A DNA stretch of 64,000 nucleotides from Sipunculus nudus (lineage: Eukaryota > Annelida > Sipuncula > Golfingiida > Sipunculidae): NCBI GenBank assembly GCA_026874595.1, contig CM049308.1:20625867-20689866 (forward strand). Direction: 5' to 3'. Of this stretch, positions 30,301 through 44,833 are shown in pieces (the stretch's first letter is position 1; the number at the start of each line of letters is the position of its first letter). The notes beneath the pieces were generated by a model, which was not told the origin of the DNA, ran no database searches, and saw nothing but the letters and a program-made list of their open reading frames with translations. The position numbers and the translations under genes are program-made.

Positions 30301-33300
30301 CCCACCACATTCACTGTTTGATGGAGCTTGGTCATACACTGATCTGACCTTAAAGTTAATAACTAAAAGACACTGAAAGACACACTGGACAATAAGTATA
30401 AAGCAGGAAAAAGGTACAGATCATGTCCCTATCATAAAGTGAGTGAAGGAAGTGGCAGATATACTTCGGGTGTGTAAGGCCCACCACATTCACTGTCTGA
30501 TTGAGCTTGGTCATACACTGATCTGTCCTTAATATTAATAACTAAAAGACACTAAAAGACACACTAGACAATAATTTTAATCAAGTATAAAGCAGGCAAA
30601 AGGTACAGATCATGTCCCTATCATATAGTGAGTGAAGGAAGTGGCACATATACTTCGGGTTTGTAAGGCCCACCACATTCACTGTCTGACGGAGCTTCGT
30701 CATACACTGATCTGTCCTTAATATTAATAACTAAAGGACACAGAAAGACACACTAGACAATAATTTTAATCAAGTATAAAGCAGGAAAAAAGTACAGACC
30801 ATGTCCCTATCATATAGTGAGTGAAGGAAGTGGCACATATACTTCGGATGTGTAAGGCCCACCACATTTACTGTTTGACGGAGCTTGGTCATACACTGAT
30901 CTGTCCTTAATATTAATAACTAAAATACACTGAAAGACACACTAGACAATAATTTTAATCAAGTATAAAGCAGGAAAAAAGTACAGATCATGTCCCTATC
31001 ATATAGTGAGTGAAGGAAATGGCAGATATACTTCGGGTGTGTAAGGCCCACCACATTCACTGTCTGATGGAGCTTGGTCATACACTGATCTGTCCTAAAT
31101 ATTAATAACTAAAAGACACTAAAAGACACACTAGACAATAATTTTAATCAAGTATAAAGCAGGCAAAGGTACAGATCATGTCCCTATCATATAGTGAGTG
31201 AAGGAAGTGGCACATATACTTCGGGTGTGTAAGGCCCACCACATTCACTCTCTGATGGAGCTTGGTCATACACTGATCTGTCCTTAATATTAATAACTAA
31301 AAGACACTTAAAGACACACTAGACAATAATTTTAATCAAGTATAAAGCAGGCAAAAGGTACAGCTCATGTCCCTATCATAGAGTGAGTGAAGGAAGTGGC
31401 ACATATACTTCGGGTGTGTAATGCCCACCAAATTCCCTGTCTGACGGAGCTTGGTCATACACTGATCCGTCCTTAATATTAATAACTAAAAGACACTGAA
31501 AGACACACAAGACAATAATTTTAATCAAGTATAAAGCAGGAAAAAAGTACAGACCATGTCCCTATCATATAGTGAGTGAAGGAAGTGGCACATATACTTC
31601 GGGTGTGTAAGGCCCACCACATTCACTGTTTGATGGAGCTTGGTCATACACTGATCTGACCTTAATATTAATAACTAAAAGACACTTAAAGACACACTAG
31701 ACAATAATTTTAATCAAGTATAAAGCAGGCAAAAGGTACAGATCATGTCCCTATCATAGAGTGAGTGAAGGAAGTGGCACATATACTTCGGGTGTGTAAG
31801 GCCCACCACATTCACTGTCTGACGGAGCTTGGTCATACACTGATCCGTCCTTAATATTAATAACTAAAAGACACTGAAAGACACACAAGACAATAATTTT
31901 AATCAAGTATAAAGCAGGAAAAAAGTACAGACCATGTCCCTATCATATAGTGAGTAAAGGAAGTGGCACATATACTTCGGGTGTGTAAGGCCCACCACAT
32001 TCACTGTTTGATGGAGCTTGGTCATACACTAATCTGACCTTAAAGTTAATAACTAAAAGACACTGAAAGACACACTAGACAATAAGTATAAAGCAGGAAA
32101 AAGGTACAGATCATGTCCCTATCATAAAGTGAGTGAAGGAAGTGGCAGATATACTTCGGGTGTGTAAGGCCCACCACATTCACTGTCTGATGGAGCTTGG
32201 TCATACACTGATCTGTCCTTAATATTAATAACTAAAAGACACTAAAAGACACACTAGACAATAATTTTAATTAAGTATAAAGCAGGCAAAAGGTACAGAT
32301 CATGTCCCTATCATAAAGTGAGTGAAGGAAGTGTCACATATACTTCGGGTGTGTAAGGCCCACCACATTCACTGTCTGATGGAGCTTGGTCATACACTGA
32401 TCTGTCCTTAATATTAATAACTAAAAGACACTAAAAGACAAACTAGACAATAATTTAAATCAAGTATAAAGCAGGCAAAAGGTACAGATCATGTCCCTAT
32501 CATAAAGTGAGTGAAGGAAGTGGCAGATATACTTCGGGTGTGTAAGGCCCACCACATTCACTGTCTGATGGAGCTTGGTCATACACTGATCTGTCCTTAA
32601 TATTAATAACTAAAAGACACTAAAAGACACACTAGACAATAATTTTAATCAAGTATAAGGCAGGCAAAAGGTACAGATCATGTCCCTATCATATAGTGAG
32701 TGAAGGAAGTGGCAGATATACTTCGGGTGTGTAAGGCCCACCACATTCACTGTCTGATGGAGCTTGGTCATACACTGATCTGTCCTTGATATTAATCACT
32801 AAAAGACACTAAAAGACACACTAGACAATAATTTTAATCAAGTATAAAGCAGGAAAAAAGTACAGACCATGTCCCTATCATATAGTGAGTGAAGGAAGTG
32901 GCACATATACTTCGGGTGTGTAAGGCCCACCACATTCACCGTCTGACGGAGCTTGGTCATACACTGATCTGTCCTTAATATTAATAACTAAAAGACACAG
33001 AAAGACACACTAGACAATAATTTTAATCAAGTATAAAGCAGGAAAAAAGTACAGACCATGTCCCTATCATATAGTGAGTGAAGGAAGTGGCACATATACT
33101 TCGGGTGTGTAAGGCCCACCACATTCACTGTTTGATGGAGCTTGGTCATACACTGATCTGACCTTAATATTAATAACTAAAAGACACTAAAAGACACACT
33201 AGACAATAATTTTAATCAAGTATAAAGCAGGCAAAAGGTACAGATCATGTCCCTATCATATAGTGAGTGAAGGAAGTGGCACATATACTTCGGGTGTGTA

Positions 33301-34877
33301 AGGCCCACCACATTCACTCTCTGATGGAGCTTGGTCATACACTGATCTGTCCTAAATATTAATAACTAAAAGACACTTAAAGACACACTAGACAATAATT
33401 TTAATCAAGTATAAAGCAGGCAAAAGGTACAGATCATGTCCCTATCATATAGTGAGTGAAGGAAGTGGCACATATACTTCGGGTGTGTAAGGCCCACCAC
33501 ATTCACTCTCTGATGGAGCTTGGTCATACACTGATCTGTCCTTAATATTAATAACTAAAAGACACTTAAAGACACACTAGACAATAATTTTAATCAAGTA
33601 TAAAGCAGGCAAAAGGTACAGATCATGTCCCTATCATATAGTGAGTGAAGGAAGTGGCACATATACTTCGGGTGTGTAAGGCCCACCACATTCACTGTTT
33701 GATGGAGCTTGGTCATACACTGATCTGACCTTAAAGTTAATAACTAAAAGACACTGAAAGACACACTAGACAATAAGTATAAAGCAGGAAAAAGGTACAG
33801 ATCATGTCCCTATCATAAAGTGAGTGAAGGAAGTGGCAGATATACTTCGGGTGTGTAAGGCCCACCACATTCACTGTCTGATTGAGCTTGGTCATACACT
33901 GATCTGTCCTTAATATTAATAACTAAAAGACACTAAAAGACACACTAGACAATAATTTTAATCAAGTATAAAGCAGGCAAAAGGTACAGATCATGTCCCT
34001 ATCATATAGTGAGTGAAGGAAGTGGCTGATATACTTCGGGTGTGTAAGGCCCACCACATTCACTGTCTGATGGAGCTTGGTCATACACTGATCTGTCCTT
34101 GATATTAATAACTAAAAGACACTAAAAGACAGATTAGACAATAATTTTAATCAAGTATAAAGCAGGCAAAAGGTACAGATCATGTCCCTATGATATAGTG
34201 AGTGAAGGAAGTGGCACATATACTTCGAGTGTGTAAGGCCCACCACATTCACTGTCTGATGGAGCTTGGTCATACACTGATCTGTCCTTAATATTAATAA
34301 CTAAAAGACACTAAAAGACACACTAGACAATAATTTTAATCAAGTATAAAGCAGACAAAAGGTACAGATCATGTCCCTATCATAAAGTGAGTGAAGGAAG
34401 TGGCAGATATACTTCGGGTGTGTAAGGCCCACCACATTCACTGTCTGATGGAGCTTGGTCATACACTGATCTGTCCTTAATATTAATAACTAAAAGACAC
34501 TAAAAGACACACTAGACAATAATTTTAATCAAGTATAAAGCAGGCAAAAGGTACAGATCATGTCCCTATCATATAGTGAGTGAAGGAAGTGGCAGATATA
34601 ATTCGGGTGTGTAAGGCCCACCACATTCACTGTCTGATGGAGCTTGGTCATACACTGATCTGTCCTTGATATTAATAACTAAAAGACACTAAAAGACAGA
34701 CTAGACAATAATTTTAATCAAGTATAAAGCAGGCAAAAGGTACAGATCATGTCCCTATCCTATAGTGAGTGAAGGAAGTGGCACATATACTTCGGGTGTG
34801 TAAGGCCCACCACATTCACTGTCTGACGGAGCTTGGTCATACACTGATATGTCCTTAATATTAATAACTAAAAGACA
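24364..34877 (+). repeat. HOR unit A (10,514 bp, about 56 monomers)
   Basis: Bounded here by the rare variant CTAAAAAAAAAACACTAGAC at 24364 and its next copy at 34878. The length equals 56 monomers carrying seven 10-bp deletions. Between this marker and the GACTTAGCTTGC marker (26554) it has 2,190 bp, three monomers more than units B and C. Confidence 0.85.
27091..34020 (+). repeat. Nested 19-monomer tandem duplication in HOR unit A
   Basis: GGGTTTGTAAGG recurs at 27091 and 30661 and TTCGGATGTGTAAGG at about 27274 and 30844, both 3,570 bp apart. Later markers (GGAAATGGCAG, GTGTCACATAT, CTGATTGAGC) recur at 3,381 bp, exactly one monomer less, so the second copy lost one monomer after duplication. 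Confidence 0.85.
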
Positions 34878-37800
34878 CTAAAAAAAAAACACTAGACAAT
34901 AATTTTAATCAAGTATAAAGCAGGAAAAAAGTACAGATCATGTCCCTATCATATAGTGAGTGAAGGAAGTGGCACATATACTTCGGGTGTGAAAGGCCCA
35001 CCACATTCACAGTCTGATGGAGCTTGTTCATACATTGATCTGTCCTTAATATAAATAACTAAAAGACACTGAAAGACACACTAGACAATAATTTTAATCA
35101 AGTAAAAAGCAGGAAAAAAGTACAGATCATGTCCCTATCATATAGTGAGTGAAGGAAGTGGCACATATACTTCGGGTGTGTAAGGCCCACCACATTCACT
35201 GTTTGATGGAGCTTGGTCATACACTGATCTGACCTTAATGTTAATAACTAAAAGACACTAAAAGACACACTAGACAATACTTATAAAGCAGGCAAAAGGT
35301 ACAGATCATGTCCCTATCATAAAGTGAGTGAAGGAAGTGGCACATATACTTCGGGTGTGTAAGGCCCACCACATTCACTGTTTGATGGAGCTTGGTCATA
35401 CACTGATCTGTCCTTAATGTTAATAACTAAAAGACACTAAAAGACACACTAGACAATACTTATAAAGTAGGCAAAAGGTACAGATCATGTCCCTATCATA
35501 AAGTGAGTGAAGGAAGTGGCAGATATACTTCGGGTGTGTAAGGCCCACCACATTCACTGTCTGACGGAGCTTGGTCATACACTGATCTGTCCTTAATATT
35601 TATAACTAAAAGACACTGAAAGACACACTAGACAATAATTTTAATCAAGTATAAAGCAGGAAAAAAGTACAGACCATGTCCCTATCATATAGTGTGTGAA
35701 GAAAGTGGCACATATACTTCGGGTGTGTAAGGCCCACCACATTCACTGTCTGACGGAGCTTGGTCATACACTGATCTGTCCTTAATATTAATAACTAAAA
35801 GACACTGAAAGACACACTAGACAATAATTTTAATCAAGTATAAAGCAGGTAAAAGGTACAGATCATGTCCCTATCATTTAGTGAGTGAAGGAAGTGGCAC
35901 ATATACTTCGGGTGTGTAAGGCCCACCACATTCACTGTCTGACGGAGCTTGGTCATACACTGATCTGTCCTTAATATTAATAACTAAAAGACACTGAAAG
36001 ACACACTAGACAATAATTTTAATCAAGTATAAAGCAGGGAAAAAGTACAGACCATGTCCCTATCATATAGTGAGTGAAGGAAGTGGCACATATACTTCGG
36101 GTGTGTAAGGCCCACCACATTCACTGTTTGTCGGAGCTTCGTCATACACTGATCTGTCCTTAATATTAATAACTAAAAGACACTGAAAGACACACTAGAC
36201 AATAATTTTAATCAAGTATAAAGCAGGCAAAAGGTACAGATCATGTCCCTATCATATAGTGAGTGAAGGAAGTGGCACATATACTTCGGGTGTGTAAGGC
36301 CCACCACATTCACTGTCTGACGGAGCTTGGTCATACACTGATCTGTCCTTAATATTAATAACTAAAAGACACTGAAAGACACACTAGACAATAATTTTAA
36401 TCAAGTATAAAGCAGGCAAAAGGTACAGATCATGTCCCTATCATATAGTGAGTGAAGGAAGTGGCACATATACTTCGGGTGTGTAAGGCCCACCACATTC
36501 ACTGTCTGACTTAGCTTGCTCATACACTGATCTGTCCTTAATATTAATAACTAAAAGACACTGAAAGACACACTAGACAATAATTTTAATCAAGTATAAA
36601 GCAGGAAAAAAGTACAGACCATGTCCCTATCATATAGTGAATGAAGGAAGTGGCACATATACTTCGGGTGTGTAAGGCCCACCACATTCACTGTCTGACG
36701 GAGCTTGGTCATACACTGATCTGTCCTTAATATTAATAACTAAAAGACACTGAAAGACACACTAGACAATAATTTTAATCAAGTATAAAGCAGGAAAAAA
36801 GTACAGACCATGTCCCTATCATATAGTGAGTGAAGGAAGTGGCACATATACTTCGGGTGTGTAAGGCCCACCACATTCACTGTCTGACGGAGCTTGGTCA
36901 TACACTGATCTGTCCTTAATATTAATAACTAAAAGACACTAAAAGACACACTAGACAATAATTTTAATCAAGTATAAAGCAGGAAAAAAGTACAGACCAT
37001 GTCCCTATTATATAGTGAGTGAAGGAAGTGGCACATATACTTCGGGTTTGTAAGGCCCACCACATTCACTGTCTGACGGAGCTTCGTCATACACTGATCT
37101 GTCCTTAATATTAATAACTAAAGGACACAGAAAGACACACTAGACAATAATTTTAATCAAGTATAAAGCAGGAAAAAAGTACAGACCATGTCCCTATCAT
37201 ATAGTGAGTGAAGGAAGTGGCACATATACTTCGGATGTGTAAGGCCCACCACATTTACTGTTTGACGGAGCTTGGTCATACACTGATCTGTCCTTAATAT
37301 TAATAACTAAAATACACTGAAAGACACACTAGACAATAATTTTAATCAAGTATAAAGCAGGAAAAAAGTACAGACCATGTCCCTTTCATAATATGAGTGA
37401 AGGAAGTGGCACATATACTTCGGGTGTGTAAGGCCCACCACATTCACTGTTTGATGGAGCTTGGTCATACACTAATCTGACCTTAATATTAATAACTAAA
37501 AGACACTAAAAGACACACTAGACAATAATTTTAATCAAGTATAAAGCAGGCAAAAGGTACAGATCATGTCCCTATCATATAGTGAGTGAAGGAAATGGCA
37601 GATATACTTCGGGTGTGTAAGGCCCACCACATTCACTGTCTGATGGAGCTTGGTCATACACTGATCTGTCCTAAATATTAATAACTAAAAGACACTAAAA
37701 GACACACTAGACAATAATTTTAATCAAGTATAAAGCAGGCAAAGGTACAGATCATGTCCCTATCATATAGTGAGTGAAGGAAGTGGCACATATACTTCGG

Positions 37801-40800
37801 GTGTGTAAGGCCCACCACATTCACTCTCTGATGGAGCTTGGTCATACACTGATCTGTCCTTAATATTAATAACTAAAAGACACTTAAAGACACACTAGAC
37901 AATAATTTTAATCAAGTATAAAGCAGGCAAAAGGTACAGATCATGTCCCTATCATAGAGTGAGTGAAGGAAGTGGCACATATACTTCGGGTGTGTAAGGC
38001 CCACCACATTCCCTGTCTGACGGAGCTTGGTCATACACTGATCCGTCCTTAATATTAATAACTAAAAGACACTGAAAGACACACAAGACAATAATTTTAA
38101 TCAAGTATAAAGCAGGAAAAAAGTACAGACCATGTCCCTATCATATAGTGAGTGAAGGAAGTGGCACATATACTTCGGGTGTGTAAGGCCCACCACATTC
38201 ACTGTTTGATGGAGCTTGGTCATACACTGATCTGACCTTAATATTAATAACTAAAAGACACTTAAAGACACACTAGACAATAATTTTAATCAAGTATAAA
38301 GCAGGCAAATGTACAGATCATGTCCCTATCATAGAGTGAGTGAAGGAAGTGGCACATATACTTCGGGTGTGTAAGGCCCACCACATTCACTGTCTGACGG
38401 AGCTTGGTCATACACTGATCCGTCCTTAATATTAATAGCTAAAAGACACTGAAAGACACACAAGACAATAATTTTAATCAAGTATAAAGCAGGAAAAAAG
38501 TACAGACCATGTCCCTATCATATAGTGAGTAAAGGAAGTGGCACATATACTTCGGGTGTGTAAGGCCCACCACATTCACTGTTTGATGGAGCTTGGTCAT
38601 ACACTAATCTGACCTTAAAGTTAATAACTAAAAGACACTGAAAGACACACTAGACAATAAGTATAAAGCAGGAAAAAGGTACAGATCATGTCCCTATCAT
38701 AAAGTGAGTGAAGGAAGTGGCAGATATACTTCGGGTGTGTAAGGCCCACCACATTCACTGTCTGATGGAGCTTGGTCATACACTGATCTGTCCTTAATAT
38801 TAATAACTAAAAGACACTAAAAGACACACTAGACAATAATTTTAATTAAGTATAAAGCAGGCAAAAGGTACAGATCATGTCCCTATCATAAAGTGAGTGA
38901 AGGAAGTGTCACATATACTTCGGGTGTGTAAGGCCCACCACATTCACTGTCTGATGGAGCTTGGTCATACACTGATCTGTCCTTAATATTAATAACTAAA
39001 AGACACTAAAAGACACACTAGACAATAATTTAAATCAAGTATAAAGCAGGCAAAAGGTACAGATCATGTCCCTATCATAAAGTGAGTGAAGGAAGTGGCA
39101 GATATACTTCGGGTGTGTAAGGCCCACCACATTCACTGTCTGATGGAGCTTGGTCATACACTGATCTGTCCTTAATATTAATAACTAAAAGACACTAAAA
39201 GACACACTAGACAATAATTTTAATCAAGTATAAGGCAGGCAAAAGGTACAGATCATGTCCCTATCATATAGTGAGTGAAGGAAGTGGCAGATATACTTCG
39301 GGTGTGTAAGGCCCACCACATTCACTGTCTGATGGAGCTTGGTCATACACTGATCTGTCCTTGATATTAATCACTAAAAGACACTAAAAGACACACTAGA
39401 CAATAATTTTAATCAAGTATAAAGCAGGAAAAAAGTACAGACCATGTCCCTATCATATAGTGAGTGAAGGAAGTGGCACATATACTTCGGGTGTGTAAGG
39501 CCCACCACATTCACCGTCTGACGGAGCTTGGTCATACACTGATCTGTCCTTAATATTAATAACTAAAAGACACAGAAAGACACACTAGACAATAATTTTA
39601 ATCAAGTATAAAGCAGGAAAAAAGTACAGACCATGTCCCTATCATATAGTGAGTGAAGGAAGTGGCACATATACTTCGGGTGTGTAAGGCCCACCACATT
39701 CACTGTTTGATGGAGCTTGGTCATACACTGATCTGACCTTAATATTAATAACTAAAAGACACTAAAAGACACACTAGACAATAATTTTAATCAAGTATAA
39801 AGCAGGCAAAAGGTACAGATCATGTCCCTATCATATAGTGAGTGAAGGAAGTGGCACATATACTTCGGGTGTGTAAGGCCCACCACATTCACTCTCTGAT
39901 GGAGCTTGGTCATACACTGATCTGTCCTTAATATTAATAACTAAAAGACACTTAAAGACACACTAGACAATAATTTTAATCAAGTATAAAGCAGGCAAAA
40001 GGTACAGATCATGTCCCTATCATATAGTGAGTGAAGGAAGTGGCACATATACTTCGGGTGTGTAAGGCCCACCACATTCACTCTCTGATGGAGCTTGGTC
40101 ATACACTGATCTGTCCTTAATATTAATAACTAAAAGACACTTAAAGACACACTAGACAATAATTTTAATCAAGTATAAAGCAGGCAAAAGGTACAGATCA
40201 TGTCCCTATCATATAGTGAGTGAAGGAAGTGGCACATATACTTCGGGTGTGTAAGGCCCACCACATTCACTGTTTGATGGAGCTTGGTCATACACTGATC
40301 TGACCTTAAAGTTAATAACTAAAAGACACTGAAAGACACACTGGACAATAAGTATAAAGCAGGAAAAAGGTACAGATCATGTCCCTATCATAAAGTGAGT
40401 GAAGGAAGTGGCAGATATACTTCGGGTGTGTAAGGCCCACCACATTCACTGTCTGATTGAGCTTGGTCATACACTGATCTGTCCTTAATATTAATAACTA
40501 AAAGACACTAAAAGACACACTAGACAATAATTTTAATCAAGTATAAAGCAGGCAAAAGGTACAGATCATGTCCCTATCATATAGTGAGTGAAGGAAGTGG
40601 CACATATACTTCGGGTTTGTAAGGCCCACCACATTCACTGTCTGACGGAGCTTCGTCATACACTGATCTGTCCTTAATATTAATAACTAAAGGACACAGA
40701 AAGACACACTAGACAATAATTTTAATCAAGTATAAAGCAGGAAAAAAGTACAGACCATGTCCCTATCATATAGTGAGTGAAGGAAGTGGCACATATACTT

Positions 40801-43800
40801 CGGATGTGTAAGGCCCACCACATTTACTGTTTGACGGAGCTTGGTCATACACTGATCTGTCCTTAATATTAATAACTAAAATACACTGAAAGACACACTA
40901 GACAATAATTTTAATCAAGTATAAAGCAGGAAAAAAGTACAGATCATGTCCCTATCATATAGTGAGTGAAGGAAATGGCAGATATACTTCGGGTGTGTAA
41001 GGCCCACCACATTCACTGTCTGATGGAGCTTGGTCATACACTGATCTGTCCTAAATATTAATAACTAAAAGACACTAAAAGACACACTAGACAATAATTT
41101 TAATCAAGTATAAAGCAGGCAAAGGTACAGATCATGTCCCTATCATATAGTGAGTGAAGGAAGTGGCACATATACTTCGGGTGTGTAAGGCCCACCACAT
41201 TCACTCTCTGATGGAGCTTGGTCATACACTGATCTGTCCTTAATATTAATAACTAAAAGACACTTAAAGACACACTAGACAATAATTTTAATCAAGTATA
41301 AAGCAGGCAAAAGGTACAGCTCATGTCCCTATCATAGAGTGAGTGAAGGAAGTGGCACATATACTTCGGGTGTGTAATGCCCACCAAATTCCCTGTCTGA
41401 CGGAGCTTGGTCATACACTGATCCGTCCTTAATATTAATAACTAAAAGACACTGAAAGACACACAAGACAATAATTTTAATCAAGTATAAAGCAGGAAAA
41501 AAGTACAGACCATGTCCCTATCATATAGTGAGTGAAGGAAGTGGCACATATACTTCGGGTGTGTAAGGCCCACCACATTCACTGTTTGATGGAGCTTGGT
41601 CATACACTGATCTGACCTTAATATTAATAACTAAAAGACACTTAAAGACACACTAGACAATAATTTTAATCAAGTATAAAGCAGGCAAAAGGTACAGATC
41701 ATGTCCCTATCATAGAGTGAGTGAAGGAAGTGGCACATATACTTCGGGTGTGTAAGGCCCACCACATTCACTGTCTGACGGAGCTTGGTCATACACTGAT
41801 CCGTCCTTAATATTAATAACTAAAAGACACTGAAAGACACACAAGACAATAATTTTAATCAAGTATAAAGCAGGAAAAAAGTACAGACCATGTCCCTATC
41901 ATATAGTGAGTAAAGGAAGTGGCACATATACTTCGGGTGTGTAAGGCCCACCACATTCACTGTTTGATGGAGCTTGGTCATACACTAATCTGACCTTAAA
42001 GTTAATAACTAAAAGACACTGAAAGACACACTAGACAATAAGTATAAAGCAGGAAAAAGGTACAGATCATGTCCCTATCATAAAGTGAGTGAAGGAAGTG
42101 GCAGATATACTTCGGGTGTGTAAGGCCCACCACATTCACTGTCTGATGGAGCTTGGTCATACACTGATCTGTCCTTAATATTAATAACTAAAAGACACTA
42201 AAAGACACACTAGACAATAATTTTAATTAAGTATAAAGCAGGCAAAAGGTACAGATCATGTCCCTATCATAAAGTGAGTGAAGGAAGTGTCACATATACT
42301 TCGGGTGTGTAAGGCCCACCACATTCACTGTCTGATGGAGCTTGGTCATACACTGATCTGTCCTTAATATTAATAACTAAAAGACACTAAAAGACAAACT
42401 AGACAATAATTTAAATCAAGTATAAAGCAGGCAAAAGGTACAGATCATGTCCCTATCATAAAGTGAGTGAAGGAAGTGGCAGATATACTTCGGGTGTGTA
42501 AGGCCCACCACATTCACTGTCTGATGGAGCTTGGTCATACACTGATCTGTCCTTAATATTAATAACTAAAAGACACTAAAAGACACACTAGACAATAATT
42601 TTAATCAAGTATAAGGCAGGCAAAAGGTACAGATCATGTCCCTATCATATAGTGAGTGAAGGAAGTGGCAGATATACTTCGGGTGTGTAAGGCCCACCAC
42701 ATTCACTGTCTGATGGAGCTTGGTCATACACTGATCTGTCCTTGATATTAATCACTAAAAGACACTAAAAGACACACTAGACAATAATTTTAATCAAGTA
42801 TAAAGCAGGAAAAAAGTACAGACCATGTCCCTATCATATAGTGAGTGAAGGAAGTGGCACATATACTTCGGGTGTGTAAGGCCCACCACATTCACCGTCT
42901 GACGGAGCTTGGTCATACACTGATCTGTCCTTAATATTAATAACTAAAAGACACAGAAAGACACACTAGACAATAATTTTAATCAAGTATAAAGCAGGAA
43001 AAAAGTACAGACCATGTCCCTATCATATAGTGAGTGAAGGAAGTGGCACATATACTTCGGGTGTGTAAGGCCCACCACATTCACTGTTTGATGGAGCTTG
43101 GTCATACACTGATCTGACCTTAATATTAATAACTAAAAGACACTAAAAGACACACTAGACAATAATTTTAATCAAGTATAAAGCAGGCAAAAGGTACAGA
43201 TCATGTCCCTATCATATAGTGAGTGAAGGAAGTGGCACATATACTTCGGGTGTGTAAGGCCCACCACATTCACTCTCTGATGGAGCTTGGTCATACACTG
43301 ATCTGTCCTAAATATTAATAACTAAAAGACACTTAAAGACACACTAGACAATAATTTTAATCAAGTATAAAGCAGGCAAAAGGTACAGATCATGTCCCTA
43401 TCATATAGTGAGTGAAGGAAGTGGCACATATACTTCGGGTGTGTAAGGCCCACCACATTCACTCTCTGATGGAGCTTGGTCATACACTGATCTGTCCTTA
43501 ATATTAATAACTAAAAGACACTTAAAGACACACTAGACAATAATTTTAATCAAGTATAAAGCAGGCAAAAGGTACAGATCATGTCCCTATCATATAGTGA
43601 GTGAAGGAAGTGGCACATATACTTCGGGTGTGTAAGGCCCACCACATTCACTGTTTGATGGAGCTTGGTCATACACTGATCTGACCTTAAAGTTAATAAC
43701 TAAAAGACACTGAAAGACACACTAGACAATAAGTATAAAGCAGGAAAAAGGTACAGATCATGTCCCTATCATAAAGTGAGTGAAGGAAGTGGCAGATATA

Positions 43801-44833
43801 CTTCGGGTGTGTAAGGCCCACCACATTCACTGTCTGATTGAGCTTGGTCATACACTGATCTGTCCTTAATATTAATAACTAAAAGACACTAAAAGACACA
43901 CTAGACAATAATTTTAATCAAGTATAAAGCAGGCAAAAGGTACAGATCATGTCCCTATCATATAGTGAGTGAAGGAAGTGGCTGATATACTTCGGGTGTG
44001 TAAGGCCCACCACATTCACTGTCTGATGGAGCTTGGTCATACACTGATCTGTCCTTGATATTAATAACTAAAAGACACTAAAAGACAGATTAGACAATAA
44101 TTTTAATCAAGTATAAAGCAGGCAAAAGGTACAGATCATGTCCCTATGATATAGTGAGTGAAGGAAGTGGCACATATACTTCGAGTGTGTAAGGCCCACC
44201 ACATTCACTGTCTGATGGAGCTTGGTCATACACTGATCTGTCCTTAATATTAATAACTAAAAGACACTAAAAGACACACTAGACAATAATTTTAATCAAG
44301 TATAAAGCAGACAAAAGGTACAGATCATGTCCCTATCATAAAGTGAGTGAAGGAAGTGGCAGATATACTTCGGGTGTGTAAGGCCCACCACATTCACTGT
44401 CTGATGGAGCTTGGTCATACACTGATCTGTCCTTAATATTAATAACTAAAAGACACTAAAAGACACACTAGACAATAATTTTAATCAAGTATAAAGCAGG
44501 CAAAAGGTACAGATCATGTCCCTATCATATAGTGAGTGAAGGAAGTGGCAGATATAATTCGGGTGTGTAAGGCCCACCACATTCACTGTCTGATGGAGCT
44601 TGGTCATACACTGATCTGTCCTTGATATTAATAACTAAAAGACACTAAAAGACAGACTAGACAATAATTTTAATCAAGTATAAAGCAGGCAAAAGGTACA
44701 GATCATGTCCCTATCCTATAGTGAGTGAAGGAAGTGGCACATATACTTCGGGTGTGTAAGGCCCACCACATTCACTGTCTGACGGAGCTTGGTCATACAC
44801 TGATATGTCCTTAATATTAATAACTAAAAGACA
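34878..44833 (+). repeat. HOR unit B (9,956 bp, 53 monomers)
   Basis: Same marker at 34878 and 44834. Private variants of unit A recur 9,956-9,957 bp later: GGGTTTGTAAGG 27091 to 37048 and 30661 to 40617, TTAGCTTGC 26554 to 36511, CACTGGACAATAAG 30385 to 40341. The length fits 53 monomers with six 10-bp deletions and a few single-base changes. Confidence 0.9.
37048..43980 (+). repeat. Nested 19-monomer tandem duplication in HOR unit B
   Basis: Same pair of sub-blocks as in unit A: GGGTTTGTAAGG at 37048 and 40617 (3,569 bp), and the same one-monomer loss in the second copy (GTGTCACATAT at 38908 and 42289). Confidence 0.85.
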
